From Saprospiraceae bacterium (GTDB taxonomy: Bacteria; Bacteroidota; Bacteroidia; Chitinophagales; Saprospiraceae), in the NCBI GenBank assembly GCA_029262975.1, contig JAJCYJ010000311.1, forward strand, positions 1-8,800: a stretch of DNA of 8,800 nt. Direction: 5' to 3'. Each line of letters opens with the position of its first letter. The stretch's first letter is position 1. The position numbers were made by a program, and so were the translations under genes. Shown one piece after another: positions 4,659 to 8,800 of the stretch. The notes beneath the pieces were generated by a model, which saw only the letters and a list, made by a program, of their open reading frames with translations, had not been told where the DNA came from and did no database searches.

Positions 4659-7600
4659 CTACTGACCTATAATCATAAACGCAGCCCAGTAAAAAGGGTG
4701 TTTGAAGGGGATTGCATTTTTAGATCTATATTTTGGAAACCTTCTTCTAATTTCTTCAATTTTCAGTGAAGCAAGCCATAGTTGTGCTAATCGCAATGCC
4801 AATGCTGGCGGCAATTCATCTTCTATATGATGGTGATAAAACTTCTCCATGAGCAGCATGGTGCTGAGGTCATCAACAGCCCAAAGAGTTCCGACAACCG
4901 ATGTGGCACCTGCCTGCATCATTGCAGACGGCAATCCTATATACTCATCTGGTGATGTTACTACGTCTGTGATTCCAGTCTCACAGGCTGAAAGTACAAC
5001 AAGCCTGGCTCCATTTAGATTTAGCTTTGTTGTGATATCTGCCAGTGATAGTACTTGACCATTCGCGAGGTTTAGACCTGATTTCAAAGGATCTATCCAG
5101 TCATAGAATCCATGACATGCGAAATGAAGGTAGCTTCTTTTGGGTATCTCTTTCTCAACATTTATGGTGATTGCTTCTTGCCCAGATAATGATGTTGTTT
5201 CCCTCTTATGGAAAAGCTTTGCAATTGACTTCCATTCACTGGTGGCATAAGTAAGATCTGCAGTTGGATTTATAACTCCCAGGATTGATCGAGTTTGACT
5301 TAATCGCTTCATCAGGCGTGACGTACTGTTACGTAACGTACGACCGCTTGCAGCATAACTAACAGCAAACTCATCGAGTAAGTAGCGCCTTTTGCCACCG
5401 ACTTCTCGAAAAGCGGCATGTAGAGGCAGTAAGCCCAATCCACCTTGTGGCATTAGGACCAGTGGACTACCTTCAGCCAGTCCTGCATGCTGAAGTGCCT
5501 CACAGACAGGATTCAACAATTTTTTCCAGAGTGTCCGACAAGTATGCTCAATTGTTTCGCACCAATTACGCCAGAAGGCGATTTTTTCAGAACTGGATGC
5601 TTCGATAAATTTTACGTATTCCACGAGCCATCCAGAAGTGTTTCCTTGTCTGATTTTGGTTCTCATCATGGTCATTAGATCATTAAAGTTGAAACGGTCT
5701 AACCATAAGATATTTTGTGTTGTAAGGCGCTTGCATCCATGTTGTAAAATAAAAACCATGCTTCCACGTGAGGTAACAATAGGAGCTACAATAGCACCAC
5801 CAGAAGGAATCAAATCCATAAACTCAGAAACCGATAATCCGACAGGAAAGATTTCTGGGTATTGACGCCTGATACGATCTTTGACTTTGTTAAGTGCCAA
5901 ATGCTTTTCATGCAGTAAGGAAGCCAGCTCTTGGTCAGATCTTCGTTCAGGTGTATCTGTCGGTAGTTGATGCTCGATTTCAATATCATTGACATTTTTT
6001 AGAGTCTTTTCCAGTTTAGCTAGTAAGGAAGCTGGAAGGGAGTTAAGCTCCGTAGCGCCCACGGTAAGCGCTTCTGCAAGAACTCTCGTCTTACCTTGGT
6101 CAAGTGTGATTAGAGCTTCATCAAATTTACCAAGTCGTGCAAAACAGTATGCCAGTTGCGAATAAATCATAGAATTTTGACCAGCTTGGTATTGGCGTCC
6201 GGTATAGCTGTAGGAGTCAATCAGTAGGTTTTCTCCGACTTTAATCGCCTCCTTAAAAGCCTTACAGGCTAATTTCCATTCTTCCCTTTCAAAGTAAATA
6301 TCCGCGAGATCATTTAGTAAACGGCGACATTCATGTGGAAATCGATCTGATCGATGGACACGAAGAGCACTTTTCAAACAATTTATTGCATTTTCAGGAG
6401 CGAAAGGTTTGTTATCCTTAGCAAGTTGCCAATGGGCAATTCCAAGAATGTGGTTGGTCGTGGCCCACCGTGATGGGAAAGATTTACGTGTAAAAACTTT
6501 CAAAGCCAGGTCGCAATGATGTATGGCCTTTTCATAGTTTGTCATAGCTCTACCCTTGCTTCGCTTGACAAGAGCCCCTGCTAAATTACTATTAATAAGT
6601 GCGACCAACTGACGAGACCCGCTCTCGTTCACCAAGCCTTTTAACGCTTCTCCATAAAATTTGATTGCGGTTTCTATATGGTTTCTATCGTGCACTCGGA
6701 TTCCGTATGCATTTCCAAGGTTCATTTGAATTTTGGCTTTGAACAACGGGTTTCTCATTCCCTTCACTAACTCGAGTGCATTACTGTATAGTTCTATGGC
6801 CTTTTCAATATTCTCAGGTCGAATACGGTAAAGGCGGTCAAAATAAGCAACCCCCATATTCACAAGAATTTTAGCCTTTTCTTCACTTGAATAATTAGGG
6901 GTGCAAACTTGTAGAGCATTTTCACCACATTTAATAGCCAGTTCTATATTCTCCGCCCTGTCCCCTACAATGCGTCGCCCATAGGCAGTCGCAAGGTTGT
7001 TCAGCGCAGTCGCCAGATCATCGTTTTGATTGATTCTGCGATGGACATCGATTGCATTGTTGAAATGTTCGATTGCCCGTTCAATGTTGTCTGCCCTCCT
7101 GCCCCGGATACGGGTAGTATAAACAACGCCAAGCGCATCTTCTGTTCCCGCCCATTTCGCAGAGGGTTCTACCATTGTCCTATGCTTCTGCGCCCGCGAA
7201 AAATATTTAATAGCTTGTTCAATGTTTTGGGCATGCTCTCCTTTAATACGTTTATGATAGGCATTTCCCAGATTGTGCTGAATCATGGCTACGGTTTCTG
7301 CATCAACTCGAGTACTATCGACATATTGAACCTTCTTGAGATAGCCAATGCTACGCTCGATGTTCTCTGCGAGTTTTCCGTTTATCCGTATTACGTAAAA
7401 GTGGCCAAGCATATTGATAACATCACAAAAATTTTGAGGTGTAACCCTGGGAGAGCATAATGCGAATGCTTCTGTAAGATAGTGTAGAGCGAGATCGACA
7501 TCCCGCGCCCGACTCTGAGCTTTTCCTTGATCCAACCACTCCGCGAGACTACAACTTAAGTGAGCAAAAAGTTGGACGTTCTCATCTACTTTACAAATTT

Positions 7601-8372
7601 CCAAAGCCTGTCGAGCAAGTTTAATTGCTTGGAGCCTATCGCCTGCATCAAATACTGCATATGTTCGGTCTATAATTTCTAACAACTCTTCGGATACCTG
7701 GATTGAGGAATCTTCAGATTTCTTGAGGGAGCTGTTAGCGATTCTCATCACATAGAGGTTATATTGATTGGCTCGAAAACATGCTGCCATATCTTCGTCT
7801 GACTTCTTTTCAGCATGACGAATCATCTTTTTAAGCGCACGATCGGCAACTTCTGAAGAAATGAGTTCGGGAAACGACTGAATAAATTTAAGTTTGAGGT
7901 CATTATCAACCTGCAGCAGTCTAAATAGGACAATCTGCAGAGCTGCAATTGCCTCTCCTTTCGCGGGTTTTATGAAAGGTTTAAAAATGTATGGCAGGAA
8001 CTGATGTTCTATGTCATATACGAGGTCTTTTACCCAAGCCTCCCGCCATTGAACGCCAGCATGTTTTTTCAGATGGTATCCTAGAAACTCCTTGTCATTC
8101 TCATTTCTTTTTGTATCGTTATACAAAGCTGGTGAGAAAAACAGATGAGGTGTTTGGTTGCGGTTTAAGAACAATAAAGTGACCCTCAACGTATTTGGCT
8201 TATAACATGAAGGGCACGGTTCCACATGGATATCGCCAGAAGCTGCACGCTTAATTAAGTGTGGACTTTTTTCGATATCTATAATGATACAGTAGCTGGT
8301 CTCAACCGATTGTTTGCAATACTGACATGTAATGCGGCATGGTATACTTAAGCTAAGATCTATTTCTTTCAT
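4659..8372 (-). CDS. CpXC-TPR-CHAT caspase-like protease
   Basis: 1237 residues, no signal peptide or membrane segment, so cytoplasmic. (1) Residues about 10-75 form a zinc ribbon, C16-x2-C19 and C53-x2-C56, with the order and spacing of CpXC domains. (2) About 80-225 is a helical region of no recognised family. (3) About 230-790 is a TPR array. The motif N-I-E-x-A-I recurs with Asn at 337, 383, 429, 475 and 521, exactly 46 residues apart, then at about 565 and 612 with small changes; each is preceded by R-x-x-G and followed by a second helix. (4) About 850-1237 is a CHAT domain: PLVLMPQGGLGLLPLHAAF near 970, HFACHG with catalytic His1087, and LSACETG with catalytic Cys1130, then IGLPSAMMQAGATSVVGTLW and the C-terminal HPFYWAAFMIIG. 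Both catalytic residues are intact. CHAT proteases are clan CD relatives of caspases and separase; known TPR-CHAT enzymes are held inactive until the TPRs sense a trigger, then cleave one partner. An in-frame TGA two codons before ATG 8372 fixes the start. No partner gene or terminator is seen. Confidence 0.93.
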   Translation of the reverse strand: MKEIDLSLSIPCRITCQYCKQSVETSYCIIIDIEKSPHLIKRAASGDIHVEPCPSCYKPNTLRVTLLFLNRNQTPHLFFSPALYNDTKRNENDKEFLGYHLKKHAGVQWREAWVKDLVYDIEHQFLPYIFKPFIKPAKGEAIAALQIVLFRLLQVDNDLKLKFIQSFPELISSEVADRALKKMIRHAEKKSDEDMAACFRANQYNLYVMRIANSSLKKSEDSSIQVSEELLEIIDRTYAVFDAGDRLQAIKLARQALEICKVDENVQLFAHLSCSLAEWLDQGKAQSRARDVDLALHYLTEAFALCSPRVTPQNFCDVINMLGHFYVIRINGKLAENIERSIGYLKKVQYVDSTRVDAETVAMIQHNLGNAYHKRIKGEHAQNIEQAIKYFSRAQKHRTMVEPSAKWAGTEDALGVVYTTRIRGRRADNIERAIEHFNNAIDVHRRINQNDDLATALNNLATAYGRRIVGDRAENIELAIKCGENALQVCTPNYSSEEKAKILVNMGVAYFDRLYRIRPENIEKAIELYSNALELVKGMRNPLFKAKIQMNLGNAYGIRVHDRNHIETAIKFYGEALKGLVNESGSRQLVALINSNLAGALVKRSKGRAMTNYEKAIHHCDLALKVFTRKSFPSRWATTNHILGIAHWQLAKDNKPFAPENAINCLKSALRVHRSDRFPHECRRLLNDLADIYFEREEWKLACKAFKEAIKVGENLLIDSYSYTGRQYQAGQNSMIYSQLAYCFARLGKFDEALITLDQGKTRVLAEALTVGATELNSLPASLLAKLEKTLKNVNDIEIEHQLPTDTPERRSDQELASLLHEKHLALNKVKDRIRRQYPEIFPVGLSVSEFMDLIPSGGAIVAPIVTSRGSMVFILQHGCKRLTTQNILWLDRFNFNDLMTMMRTKIRQGNTSGWLVEYVKFIEASSSEKIAFWRNWCETIEHTCRTLWKKLLNPVCEALQHAGLAEGSPLVLMPQGGLGLLPLHAAFREVGGKRRYLLDEFAVSYAASGRTLRNSTSRLMKRLSQTRSILGVINPTADLTYATSEWKSIAKLFHKRETTSLSGQEAITINVEKEIPKRSYLHFACHGFYDWIDPLKSGLNLANGQVLSLADITTKLNLNGARLVVLSACETGITDVVTSPDEYIGLPSAMMQAGATSVVGTLWAVDDLSTMLLMEKFYHHHIEDELPPALALRLAQLWLASLKIEEIRRRFPKYRSKNAIPFKHPFYWAAFMIIGQ

Positions 8373-8800
8373 AAATCACTGGATAAAAATTAGAACGAAA
8401 ATTTTCCAGAACAATAGATAGCTTTTCCGCCTCATCTCAAGCTCGATTTGATGATAGCTATTAATGTGTTCATTTTGTCTACGTTCGTGTACGCTTTGAT
8501 TGCATGGTGAGCGGGAGTCTCGCAGAAAGATAAGCAATGCTCGGGTATCTCCCAATAACAACCTGCACTAAGCCCCTGTAATATTGCTTATAAGTATGTC
8601 GAGTGAACACTCCAAAAACTCATCTTACGAAATCATTTCAGCATGTTCATCATTAGACAGACAGGTAATAGAAATGTCTTGTCTTCTTGAAAGTCACAAG
8701 CCCTAAAAAGAGAAACAGAGTTGGTGTCGTGAAGTACACTATCTGCACCATAGCCTCGAAACAAGATTCCACTTTGGCTAAAAAACAAAAAACCCTTGCA
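8373..8800. other. Region upstream of the CHAT gene; no supported gene
   Basis: No TAnnTTTG promoter, CRISPR repeat or confident gene is seen here. A minus-strand frame in phase with the CHAT gene is open from 8561 (TTG only) to the TGA at 8376-8378, but lacks an ATG. At the right edge a minus-strand frame is open from the window end to TAA at 8653-8655 and contains an ATG at 8751 that would give a 32-residue hydrophobic peptide (MVQIVYFTTPTLFLFLGL...). The plus strand is open too over most of the same interval, so coding direction cannot be decided. Confidence 0.45.

Noticed and set aside
6500..7400. Regular 138-bp spacing as a possible CRISPR or DNA satellite array
   Set aside because: The period is an exact multiple of three within a coding frame and reflects TPR units; the DNA copies are diverged.
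4659..8372. Plus-strand open frames of 60-144 codons inside the CHAT gene (for example 7026-7460)
   Set aside because: They lie antisense to a gene with clear domains and repeat structure and have no recognisable protein features.

Overview
The window looks like part of a Bacteroidota chromosome, probably a marine or soil Cytophagales-type bacterium. The evidence is indirect. The DNA is AT-rich, starts lack Shine-Dalgarno sequences and have A/T-rich leaders, and one clear promoter carries the TAnnTTTG -7 element typical of the phylum. There is also a lipoprotein with an acidic stretch just after its cysteine, and a decayed gene whose start (AQNLEV-[stop]-GK) matches secreted proteins common in this group. 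No rRNA, tRNA, CRISPR array, intact transposase or phage gene is visible.

Layout. Bases 1-445 are non-coding apart from a possible gene end at the left edge and a strong hairpin. A small lipoprotein gene (446-877, +) converges on a minus-strand cluster. In transcription order the cluster is a MarR-family regulator (2766-2275), a Tat-exported three-histidine cupin of the cysteine-dioxygenase-like superfamily (2262-1510) and, after a 178 bp gap, a RidA-like protein lacking the catalytic arginine (1331-942). The promoter upstream of marR has a TATATTTG -7 element and two TAGTTRACTA palindromes 12 bp apart, a good candidate for autoregulation. Divergent to this, after a long intergenic region with a 48-nt dyad, lies a secreted small protein with two separate Cys/His zinc-site motifs (3250-3627, +).

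From 3628 to 4658 the DNA is gene-poor. It contains a 16-bp direct repeat, a hairpin, one doubtful small ORF and a recognisable pseudogene (about 4376-4567, +) broken by in-frame stops.

Most of the right half is one 1237-residue minus-strand gene (8372-4659). It combines an N-terminal CpXC-like zinc ribbon, an array of 46-residue-period TPRs and a C-terminal CHAT caspase-like protease domain with an intact His1087/Cys1130 pair. CHAT proteases with TPR sensors act in type III-E CRISPR (Craspase) and bacterial gasdermin systems. Neither a CRISPR locus nor a gasdermin-like gene is visible here, so this one is an orphan whose trigger and substrate are unknown. The last 430 bases hold no supported gene, only a frame that is open to the right edge.

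The two most interesting units are the CpXC-TPR-CHAT protein and the MarR/cupin/RidA cluster with its operator.
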